Of a DNA stretch of 64,000 nucleotides, positions 55,023-64,000 are shown one piece after another. Each line of letters starts with the position of its first letter. Position 1 is the first letter of the stretch. The position numbers and the translations under genes were made by a program. Source of the DNA: Dipteris shenzhenensis (Eukaryota; Polypodiophyta; Polypodiopsida; Gleicheniales); the NCBI GenBank assembly GCA_047967505.1, contig CM106541.1, one strand, 5' to 3'. Under the pieces are notes generated by a model. It made no database searches, was not told where the DNA came from, and saw only the letters and a program-made list of their open reading frames with translations.

Positions 55023-56546
55023 GCCATAGCAATGACTACTCTTTCACATACACAATAGGGGAATACACTAAAAGGTGGAGGCTGAAAACAATTTTCCTCT
55101 TCTTAGTTGTGAAAGCCAAAAGAACTCTAGTACAAAGAAATAGAAGAACCCTATATGTGGGTCTCAAACCAAACTCAGCTAACTAAGGTGGCATACTAAC
55201 TGAGCCATGAACTAGAGTACATAAGGATAGTTGTCATCCAGCTATTATTCATGGGTGGTGTACCAACCGCATCTGCAGCTAACAAGTCGATGACATAAAT
55301 GCACAATGGTCACCCTAGCATATCACAACTAGAGCTCGATATCTCAACACACTATAGGTAGATGCCTATGATTATGTAAAAGGTTGCAATGTATGCCAAC
55401 GGACTACTAAACCACAACACAAAGACTTTAATCCCCTAACAACAGTTGTTGCACAAAAATCATTTAAAAAATGGGGGATTGTCTATGTGGGTTCCATACA
55501 TCCTCGGTAAAAGGAACATAGGCACGCTACATCATTATGGCCATCGATTACTTTACAAAATGGGCTGAAGCTAAAGTAGTCCAAAAGGCAGATGCCAAAA
55601 GCACAACAAGATCCTTATACAAAAATGTGATCACCCAATTCAGATGCCCCATTAAAATTGTGTTGGATAGAGGCACACATTTTGTCAATGACGTAATCCA
55701 AGAACTCTTGTCTGGCTTCATTGTACTCCATAGAAAAAGTGTTGAGATATCGAGCTCCACTCGTGATATGCCAAGGTGACCGTTGTGCATTTATGTCATC
55801 GACTTGTTAGCTACAGATGCAGTTGGTACACCATCCATGAATGATAGCTGGATGATAGCTATCTTTATGTACTCTAGTTAGTGGCTCAGTTAGTATGCCA
55901 CCTTAGTTAGTTGAGTTTGGTTTTGAGACCCACATACAGGATTCACCTATTCTTTTGTACTCAAAGAGTTCTTTTGGCTTTCACAACTACGAAGAGAAAA
56001 ATTGTTTTTAGCCTCCACCTTTGTGTATATTCCCCCATTGTGTATGTGAGAAAACTGCAAGTGAAACTGCTTCCTTCTCTCCCACTCTCTTCATATGTTA
56101 TCAGAGCTCGGTTTGTGGTAAGAAGATCAAGAAAGCAAACCAAGTTCACGGTGTCCTAGTAAGAGGATTAGTGTTGCTTTCCTTTTTTTTTCGAGTTTGG
56201 GAGGAAATCTCTATAGGTAGCACAACCAAAAAGTAAAAGAGTACACTGTCTCAGATTGGGACACCCTTCATGGTGTGGCGAGAGGGCAGTATATGCTACT
56301 AGGAAAGTGTCATGTTTTTGCTGTGCGACCACTGTTCTATAGGTTGGTGAAAAGTTATCACAAAAATTACATCTTATGCCTGTGTGCAGAGATATTAGGA
56401 GTGACGGAATCATTTTTATTGCCTGTTGATGCATAATCATCACTAGGAAGTGACTGTGTGGTCAAATACCACTCTCGTCAGTTTTGTAGATTTGCCCTTG
56501 TGAGGTAGAAGTTTTGTTTTTTTGCAGTGATAGAATATTTTGCAGT

Positions 56547-57475
56547 GTTTTGTATTAGCGTGTCTGATGCTCTTTCATAGATTGTCACTGAAAAGCTTGA
56601 CAGGAACAACTTCCAAGCATGGAAGTTCAAAATGTCAAATTTCCTTAAGGGAAAAGGCTATTGGGAGTTCATTACTAGAGATAAACAAGAACCGATTATT
56701 CCTAATGTTCCCAATCAACAGGAGTTATAGGCATTTGAAGGATGGCATGAGAGAGCCAGAAAAGTTATGTACTAGCTGTTTATAAGTATTTCAGATTCTA
56801 TGATTGTGCATATTTAGGATGCAAGCATGCCGAAGGAGGCTTGGGATACTTTGACAAAAAGGTATAGCACAAATATGCAAGCCGGGAAAATGCAACTCAA
56901 GCAGGAGTTGCATAATGTGCAGAGAGAAAATATGAGCATGAATGACTACCACATGAAGGTAAAGAAGATTGCAGATGCACTTGCTTCTATTAAGTCACCA
57001 ATGGAAGACGATGATTTAGTTTCTGTGACCTTGAATGGTCTAGGAAAGGATTATGCACAATTCCAGACATCTGTTGCCATCTGTGAGATTTTGAGGAGTT
57101 GATTGCTCTTCTGTTTTCTGAAGATCAGAGAAATGGTGGTGCATCTTCTTCAAGAGGAACTTTAAAAGAAGCTGTCTTCTACTCAAATGCTAGAAGAGGT
57201 AGAGGCAGAGGTAGAGCAAGCCAATTTGGAGGCCGTGATAGATAACAAAATATGCAAAAAATTCAAGAAAACCAGTCCTATGGAGGAGGACATGGTAACT
57301 TTAGAGGCAAGGGTAGCCAAAGAGGTCATGGTGGATGGCAAAGAGGCCAAAATGCAAACAACAATGTCGAATGCTATACTATGGCAATGTCAAAAGCTAC
57401 TACTATGGTGAAATGGGTCATATGGCTAAAGACTGCTACAAAAAGCAGAATGACATCATGAATGGAAAATTGTAG
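56547..57475 (+). pseudogene. gag: Copia-6 gag
   Basis: The start codon region reads ATTAGCGTGTCTGATGCT, so ATG is lost. Codon 8 is TAG as in Copia-1 and Copia-2. Capsid is followed by TAG at about 56728 and 56773, a deletion near 57087 (EILRS phase), the Arg-rich linker and a zinc-knuckle region duplicated in miniature (ACTATGGC...ACTATGG, about 57378-57410). Confidence 0.8.
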
Positions 57476-58171
57476 CAAGGCAATTATGCATCCTCTAGTA
57501 GACAGGGTGATGACATAAATGAGCATTTGTTTATGGTGCAACACATGACCAATTCTATGACTAGTGCAGAAGAAAGCAATGATGTGTGGTATCTTGACTC
57601 AGGTGCATCAAACCACATGACAGGTCATGCAGGATGGATGCAGGATGCAAGGAAAATGGAAAGACTAGGATTTGTGGAAACCAGTGATGATACTGCACAT
57701 AATATTGTGCAGATTGGTAAAATTCCTGTCTATGCAGGATGGGAAAAAGAAATACCCATTTGATGTATTTCATGTCCCGAATATCATCGAGAACCTGGCT
57801 AAAGACTGCTACAAAAAGCAGAATGACATCATGACTGGAAAATTGCAGCAAGGCAATTATGCATCCTCTAGTAGACAAGGTGATGACAGAAATGAGCATT
57901 TGTTTATGGTACAACATGACCGATTCCGTGACAAGTGCAGAAGAAAGCAATGAAGTGTGGTATGTTGACTCAAGTGCATCAAACCACATGATAGGTCATG
58001 GATAATGGATGTTGAATGTAAGGAAAATAGAAAGACAAGGATTTGTGGAGCCTGATGATGATACTAGACATCTTATTGTGCAGATTGGTAAAAGTCCTTT
58101 GTCTATGTAGGATGGAAAAAAGAAATACCTGTTTGATATATTTCATGTTCCAAATATCAACAAGAACCTGG
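57424..58171 (+). repeat. 374-bp tandem duplication across gag-protease junction
   Basis: GCTAAAGACTGCTACAAAAA begins at about 57424 and again at about 57798, each followed by the gag end and the protease VDSGASNHM region. In the second copy the active site reads DSSA. The copies differ at many sites, so they probably come from different templates rather than simple slippage. Confidence 0.8.
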
Positions 58172-58932
58172 TTTCTATTGGTCAAATGGTTGAGCTGGGC
58201 TTGTAGGTCAGATTTAATCCTCATGGATACTTTGTTAAGGATCCGAAAAATAAAGGTCGCTTGATAGCAAAAGCGAAGAAGAAGGGCAGGATGTTTATGT
58301 TGGATGTGGACATGCCTGAATTGAGTGTAGCAATGTTTGCACATGGGACCAGTGTAGTTGAAGATATTAATATCTAGCATAAACACATTGGTCATGTTAA
58401 TGTACAGTGACTTAAATTAATGTAGGCCCAAAATATTGCCTAAGTTCAAGGTTGCAGAAATGCATAAAGTATGTGAAGCCTATCAATCTAGAAAACAGGC
58501 AAGGAAACCATTTCCTAGACATGTTCAAGAGAGTAAGAGACCATTGGAATTAATACTAAAGTTTCATCTATTGGAGGCTATCATTATTTTGTCACTTTTA
58601 TTAATGACTCCAGCAAAAAAGTTTGAGTGTATTTTCTGAAAAAGAAAAGTGAAGTGTTTGGGCATTTCAAAGCTTTTAAAGCTATGGTTGAAAAAGAAAC
58701 ATGCCTGCAAATAAAATGCCTAAGGTTAGATGGAGGGGAGAGTACCTCTCAAATGAGTTTGCAAGTTTCCTGTAGGAGCATGGCATAAAGCAGCAATATT
58801 CATGCAGTCATACCCCACAACAAAATGGACTTGCAAAAATGAAAAATAGGCATATTGGAGAGATATCTCATGCCATGCTCAACGAAAAAGACTGCCATAT
58901 TATTATTGGGCTGAAGCAGTTGCTACAGCAGT

Positions 58933-60177
58933 TGTTGACTCTATGCCAACATGAACTTAGGTAGAAAGAGAACGTGATACAACTTTGTGTTACAACTTTG
59001 TGTTACAACTTTGTGATACAACTTTGTGATACAACTTTGTGTTACAACTTCTACATATGACTTCTACATGTAGAAAGAGAATGTGTTACAACTTCTACAT
59101 GTAGAAAGAGAATGTGTTACAACTTTGTGTTACAACTTTGTGATACAACTTTGTGTTACAACTTCTACATATGACTTCAACTTTGTGTTACAACTTTGTG
59201 ATACAACTTTGTGTTACAACTTTGTGTTACAACTTTGTGATACAGCTTTGTGTTACAACTTTGTGTTACAATTCCTACATGCAAAGAGAGAAGCTCTCCA
59301 ACTTGTATAAATAGCCCATAATGGAATGAAGCCCACACTCTTTGGGGCATTTTGTTGAGTCTACTTTGATATTCCCAGCATTTTTCTCAAGTGTCCATGC
59401 TTCCTTGCACTGCATGTCCAAAAGCATGTCCTAACCTTGCAACTCCTCCTCCCCTCTTCTCCAATCTTGCAACCCATCCTCTTCCTCTCCTCCTCCCTTC
59501 TCCTCATTCCTCCTCCTCCTCCCTCCTCCTCCTCGTCCTCCCTCCTCCTCCTCCTCCTCTCTCCTCCTCCTCCTTCCTCCTCCTCCCTCCTCTCTCTTCT
59601 TTCCCCCATGCTCTTACACCTTCTTCCTCTCCCACTCCTATGCTCCCCCTAAACCCTTTGTTCCTCAACCCTTAAACTCCATGATCTATGAGGGAGACAA
59701 GTTCTCCACCCATGTACCCTACCCTGAACCTTGGATGCTCCTTCTAACCCTGAACTCCTTCTAAACCCTAGAATCTCTTTCTAAACCCTGGAACTCCTTC
59801 TAAACCCTGGAATCTCCTTCTAAACCCTAGAACTCCTTCTAAACCTTGGAACCTCCTTCTAACCCTGGAACCTCCTTCTGAACCCTAGAACCTCTTTCTA
59901 ACCCTTAAACTTCTCCTAAACCCTACAATCCCCAATGAAGGCAAAAGCCTTCATTACCTCAACCATGATGATACCCGTTCCTTTTACACATGCATGCACT
60001 TTGTTTGCTTACCACACTTAAGCCTACGTCTCTCACCGAAACACAACTCAAGGTCCTAAGCTCCACGCATACTACAATCGACAACTCTAATATATCTATA
60101 GGTGACAAAAAGCCTCAGAACATTGCATACTGAGAGAACCTAGCTCTTCCTATGAAAGCAGTAGGAAAGAGCCAATA
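58933..60177 (+). mobile_element. LTR-X solo LTR in Copia-6 integrase
   Basis: 1,245 bp, TGTTGACTCTATGCCAACAT to GAAAGAGCCAATA, flanked by GCAGT (58928-58932) and GTAGT (60178-60182), a target duplication with one change. Parts in order: 13-bp GTTACAACTTTGTG-type array (58970-59280), TATAAATA at 59306-59313, CTC-rich tract (59440-59610), TTCTAAACCCTGGAACTCC array (59740-59920), conserved 3' end. Integrase sequence resumes at CTACATAATGAACAGG. No internal sequence or second LTR, so LTR-LTR recombination removed the body. Confidence 0.9.
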
Positions 60178-60289
60178 GTAGTCTACATAATGAACAGGAC
60201 TCTCACTATAGCAATACATGGCATGACGCTAGAGGAGAGGTAAACTAGTAGGAAACTAGATATTTCTCATTTCAAAATTTTTTAGTTCC

Positions 60290-62474
60290 ATTGCCTACGT
60301 TCATGTGCTAGATGAGTTCAGATCCAAGTTGGATCTAAAAGCTGAAAAGTGCATCTTTATTGGTTATTCTCTACAACAGAAAGGTTATAGATGCTATAAC
60401 CCTTCTACTCGTAAGTTTACAATGAGCAGAGTTGTTGTTTTTTATGAGATGAGCAGCTGGTATAAACCAGTAAATGTAATTGATGATGTAGATGCAAAAA
60501 ATGGTAATGCTGCATAGAATTCACAGCAGCAATCACAAAATATTAGTGGACTTGTAGTGTCCTCTAGTAGGGGTTCACATACTTCGCCATGGATAGGTAG
60601 ATTGAGATCAGGAGGATCTCCTCAAAGCAATGCAAATAATGGTTTGCAAGTATCATGAAAACAAAAAGATAAAGTAAATCAGCCCATGGTTGATGTGAAT
60701 GTAGGTCACTCTTATGTGGATGGTGAATCCAGGGACTCAGAACAGAGCCTTGATGTTGATTTGGGTATTCCTTCTATTATTACACATAGAGTAAGGAAGA
60801 CAAGGGATGTTTTGAGAGCATCTGGTAGCGAGCCTATTTTGTATAGGTCTACCAGAGCTAGGTATCCTGTGGATAGGCTGAAATATGATGGATTTACAGC
60901 CATTCACTATGCCTATATGGTCAAAGTGATACATGAACCAAAACCCACTTCTTTTGAGCAAGCCATCAGAAAATAAAAATGGGAGAAAGCCATGGATGAA
61001 GAAATGGATGCCTTGGAAGCACATGCTACATGGGAATTGGGGCCTTTGCCTATAGAAAAGAATGCAATTGGTTGCAAGTGGGTTTATAAGGTGAAGCACA
61101 ATGCAGATGGTTCTGTGAATAGATATAAGGCATGATTAGTTGTCAAGGGTATGCACAAACATATGGCATTGATTATGAAGAAACTTTTAGTCTGGTTGCA
61201 AGGATGGCAACTGTAAGAGCAGTCATTGCTATGGCTGCATCAAAGGGATGGTCTTTACATCAGATGGACGTAAAGAATGCTTTCTTGCATGGTGATTTGC
61301 AAGAAGAGGTCTATATGGAGCAGCCACTAGGTTATGTTCATGTTGTTTGTTTGCAGGTTGAAGAAAGCCTTGTATGGCTTGAAGCAAAGCACCTAGAGCA
61401 TGGCCTAACAAGATAGGACAGTATATTGTTACTATTGGCTTTCAGATTTCCAAGGCAGATTTCTCACTTTATGTGAGAAAAATAGAGCAAGGCATTACAC
61501 TAGTTGTCATTTATGTTGATGATTCGATCATCATAGGTGATGGTGATGAAGATATCCTTCATGTGAAAATGCTATTGAAGCTAAAGTTTGAGATGAAGGA
61601 TTTGGGAGAGCTGCATTACTTCTTGGGCAATGAGGGGATTAGATCCACAAGTGGGATATGGCTCTTGCAGAGGAAGTATGGATTGGACATGCTGTCCAAA
61701 TATGGGATGATAGGCCATATGCCTATTTCTGTTCCTTCGGAGTAAAATGTGGAGTTGAGCGCAGATGCAGGTGAGCTTCTAGAAGACCCTACTATGTACA
61801 GATGCATAATAGGAAGTTTGATTTATATGACTATTACCAGGCCATATTTGAGCTATGCTATTGGGTTGGTAAGTCAGTTTATGCATGCTCCAAGGAAACT
61901 ACATTTGGATGTGGCTAGATGCATGCTGAGGTATGTGAACTGCACATTGCAATATGGACTATTTTATGAGATAGAGGTTCTGATACAGTTGCATGGATAC
62001 ACTGATGCTGATTGGGGCTAGTAGTATTTTTCATAGATGATCTACCAGTGGATATGTGTTCTCTTTTAGGAGTGCTGCAGTCACTTGGAGCAGTAAGAAA
62101 CAACCTACAATTGCCTTGTTGAGCATAGAGGCTGAGTACAGGGGTGCAGCAATGGCTGCATGTGAGATAGCTTGGTTGCATAAGCTACTTTATGATATGG
62201 ATCAGTCTATAGATGGGCCAGTTGTCATTTATTATGACAACATGAGCAGTATACACTTGGCAAATAACCTAGTCTATCATGCTAGAACAAAGTATATTGA
62301 GGTGCATTATCGGTATGTGTGGGAGAAGGTTCTAGTAGGTTTTATTGATCTAGTTTATGCCAACATAGAGGACCTGATAGCTTACATATTCATGAAGGCA
62401 TTGGGTGCGGAGAAGCTACGCAAGTTCATAGACCTTCTTGATGTGCAAGATTTGGGATTGAGCTTGAAGGGGAG
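60290..62474 (+). pseudogene. pol: Copia-6 RT and RNase H
   Basis: The continuation after the solo LTR holds the integrase C-terminus ([15 protein letters not shown]), the linker, RT and RNase H. The family amber site in RT is here CAA (GYAQTYG, about 61150), in contrast to Copia-1, -3 and -4. A one-base loss just before it shifts phase. YVDDSIII (about 61513) has Ser for Leu after the catalytic DD. RNase H retains DADWG and DNMSS. Stops are scattered (for example 61744 and 62020). Confidence 0.85.
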
Positions 62475-62528
62475 TGTTGAGATATCGAGCTCCACTCGTG
62501 ATATGCCAGGGTGACCATTGTGCATTTA

Positions 62529-63849
62529 TCATGAAAAGAGTGGGAGAGAAGTAAGGAGTCGCACTTGCAACTTTCTCACATACACAATGGGGGAATACAC
62601 ACAAAGGTGGAGGCTGAAAATAATTTTCCTCCTCTTAGTTGTGAAAGCCAAAAGAAATCTCTCTTAGTATAAAAGGAATAGGTGAACCCTATATGTGGGT
62701 CTCAAACCAAAATCAGCTAACCTAGGTGGCATACTAACTGAGCCACTAACTAGAGTACATAAAGATAGCTATCATGCAGCTATTATTCATGGGTGGTGTA
62801 CCAACCACATTTGTAGCTAACAAGTCAGTGACATAAATGCACAATGGTCACCCTGGCATATCACGAGTGGAGCTTGATTTCTCAACACTCCCCCTCAAGC
62901 TCAATCCCAATTCTTGCACACCAAGCAGGTCTTTGAACTTGTGCAGCTTCTTTGCACCCAATGCCTTCGTGAATATGTCAGCTACTTAATCCTCTATGCT
63001 GACATAAATTAGATCAATAAAACCTACTAGAACCTTCTCCCACACATAGTGATAGTGCACCTCAATGTGTTTTGTTCTAGCATGATAGACTGGGTTATTT
63101 GCCAAGTGTATACTACTCATGTTGTCATAATAAACTGGCCCACTGATGCATATCATAAAGTAGCTTATGTAACCAAGCTGCCTCACATCAGCCATTGCTG
63201 CATCCCTGTACTCAGCCTATGTGCTCAACAAGGCAACTATAGGTTGTTTCTTGCTGCTCCAAGTGACTGCAGCACTCCCAAAAGAGAACACATATCTACT
63301 AGTAGATCGTCTCTCCGAAATACTACTAGCCCAATCAGCATCAATGTATCCATGCAACTATATATGAACCCCACTCTCATAAAATAGTCCATACTGCAAT
63401 GTGGACTTCACATACCTTAGTATGCATCTAGCTGCATCCAAATGTGGTTTCCTTGGAGCCTGCATAAACTAACTTACCAACCCAATAGCATAGCTAAAAT
63501 CTAGCCTGGTAATAGTCATATAAATCAAACTTCCTACTATGCATCTATACATAGTAGGGTCTTCTAGAAGCTCACATGCATCTACGCTCAGCTTCACATT
63601 CTACTCCAAAGGAACTGAAATAGGCTTACAGCCTGTCATCCCATATTTGGACAGCATGTCCAATCCATACTGCCTCTGTAAGAGCCGTATCCCACTTGTG
63701 GATCTAATCACCTCAATGCCCAAGAAATAACACAGCTCTCCCAAATCCTTCATCTCAAACTTCTACTTCAATAACATTTTTACATGAAGGATATCTTCAT
63801 CACTATCACTTGTGATGATCAAATCATCAACATAAATGACAAGAAGCAT
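62529..63849 (-). mobile_element. Copia-7: 3' fragment of a copia element
   Basis: Minus strand. The 3' LTR is about 62529-62887, with the polypurine tract beside it. RNase H (DNMSS, SSTEAEY-type remnants) and RT follow, up to the YVDD region, where the element is cut at 63849. Its LTR start directly abuts the truncated 3' LTR of Copia-6 in opposite orientation. Many stops. Confidence 0.88.
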
Positions 63850-64000
63850 TCTCCCTCAGTTCTCCACCATTCTCCAAGCCCTTCCTGCTAGAGATACCCC
63901 TCATTTGGGCAAACTTCCTCCTGCAAGCAATTGAAGAAAAGACATCTCTGCTAATCGCCATTCTCCAAATAGTGCATTTTTTCGTCATTTTTTTGTTATA
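63850..64000 (+). mobile_element. Z4: fragment of a Z-family element (opposite orientation)
   Basis: CTCCTGCAAGCAATTGAAGAAAAGA and CGCCATTCTCCAAATAG match, reversed, the 5' leader region of Z2/Z3 (about 54500-54560). The window ends inside it. Confidence 0.65.

Larger units (their letters stand above)
51298..55349 (-). mobile_element. Copia-5: internally deleted copia element hosting Z3
   Basis: Minus strand. The 3' LTR is 51298-51649 (352 bp). RNase H and RT follow to 52820, then Z3, then 14 more bases of RT, and then a direct jump (55041) into an LTR remnant, 55041-55349. Thus gag, protease, integrase, the primer site and the first 45 bases or so of the 5' LTR are gone. CACTG (51293-51297) and CACTA (55350-55354) are a target duplication with one change. 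RNase H ends and RT are riddled with stops. Confidence 0.9.
46064..55739 (+). mobile_element. decayed Ty3/gypsy element hosting nested insertions
   Basis: Plus-strand fragments in gypsy order: Gag zinc knuckles (46118-46240), aspartic protease (46940-47230), Z2 insertion, linker, C-terminal half of RT (50180-50530), RNase H (50540-50826), integrase HHCC region (51180-51297 continuing 55350-55420 after Copia-5) and integrase core (55530-55737), where Copia-6 begins. The N-terminal half of RT is deleted near 50175. Its own LTRs are not visible. RT before RNase H before integrase fixes the superfamily as Ty3/gypsy. Confidence 0.85.
55740..62529 (+). mobile_element. Copia-6: copia element carrying a solo LTR-X
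   Basis: Plus strand. The 5' LTR is 55740-56095 (356 bp, ending CTTCATA) with a mutated primer site at 56096-56107 (TGTTATCAGAGC). Then come leader, gag (about 56547-57475, ATG lost, codon 8 TAG at 56578-56580), a 374-bp tandem duplication over the gag-protease junction, integrase split at 58932 by a solo LTR, and RT/RNase H to the polypurine tract at 62474. The 3' LTR is cut after 55 bases (62475-62529) by Copia-7. It is inserted in the gypsy integrase core. Confidence 0.9.

Noticed and set aside
59740-59920. Interstitial telomere repeat (CCCTAAA-like)
   Set aside because: The unit is about 15-20 bp (TTCTAAACCCTGGAACCTCC) and part of the LTR-X 3' half. It is not a TTTAGGG array.
1-64000. 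tRNA or rRNA genes
   Set aside because: No cloverleaf with intact A and B boxes or rRNA core sequence was noticed. The tRNA-like matches are retrotransposon primer binding sites.

Overview
This window reads as nuclear DNA of a land plant with a large, repeat-swollen genome. It is dominated by LTR retrotransposons carrying initiator-Met-type (TGGTATCAGAGC) or Asp-type primer binding sites. CAG codons have repeatedly become TAG, the few gene-like frames are broken, and no bacterial features (operons, Shine-Dalgarno sites, CRISPR) are seen. I cannot name the species. Part of the GC-rich region is unresolved behind a 100-N gap at 41420-41519.

Layout, left to right. A large-LTR element family ('LTR-X', about 1.25-1.5 kb LTRs) has copies at 367-1690 (+), 3952-10773 (-, split by Copia-1), 42871-43506 and 44577-46063 (both -), and 58933-60177 (+, solo LTR). 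One Ty1/copia family with 353-bp LTRs has seven copies: 4347-9868 (-), 17978-19843 (-, truncated), 21583-26321 (+), 34376-39916 (-), 51298-55349 (-), 55740-62529 (+) and 62529-63849 (-). A third family ('Z', about 2.2 kb, non-autonomous, 277-298-bp LTRs) has three complete copies at 31303-33520, 47363-49587 and 52821-55022, plus a fragment at 63850-64000. Each complete Z copy carries the same small CCHC zinc-knuckle ORF. A 694-bp TRIM lies at 29457-30150. A decayed Ty3/gypsy element (46064-55739) hosts Z2, Copia-5 (itself hosting Z3) and, at its end, Copia-6, so insertions are stacked three deep. Most boundaries are fixed by 5-bp target duplications read directly from the sequence.

Between the transposons lie gene-like remains. 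G1 is a 1,123-codon frame on the minus strand (12551-15919) with ten internal stops but no frameshift, preceded by a good 3' splice site. A plus-strand multi-exon, transposase-like gene occupies 19846-21261. A histone H3/CENH3-like pseudogene with a long Ser-Pro-rich tail lies at 26566-27552. A 233-bp foldback follows at 27738-27970. Two minus-strand hypothetical pseudogenes, G3 (28196-30420, split by the TRIM) and G2 (30651-34160, split by Z1), come next. A SWIM-type zinc-finger fragment lies at 2424-2747.

Nothing here looks like an intact, expressed gene set. The window is a record of nested retrotransposition, with the copia family favouring purine-rich tracts, and of decay mainly by transitions. 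The items most worth following are the Z family with its conserved ORF, the indel-free G1 frame, the H3/CENH3-like copy, the foldback, and two in-frame amber codons shared by dispersed copia copies.
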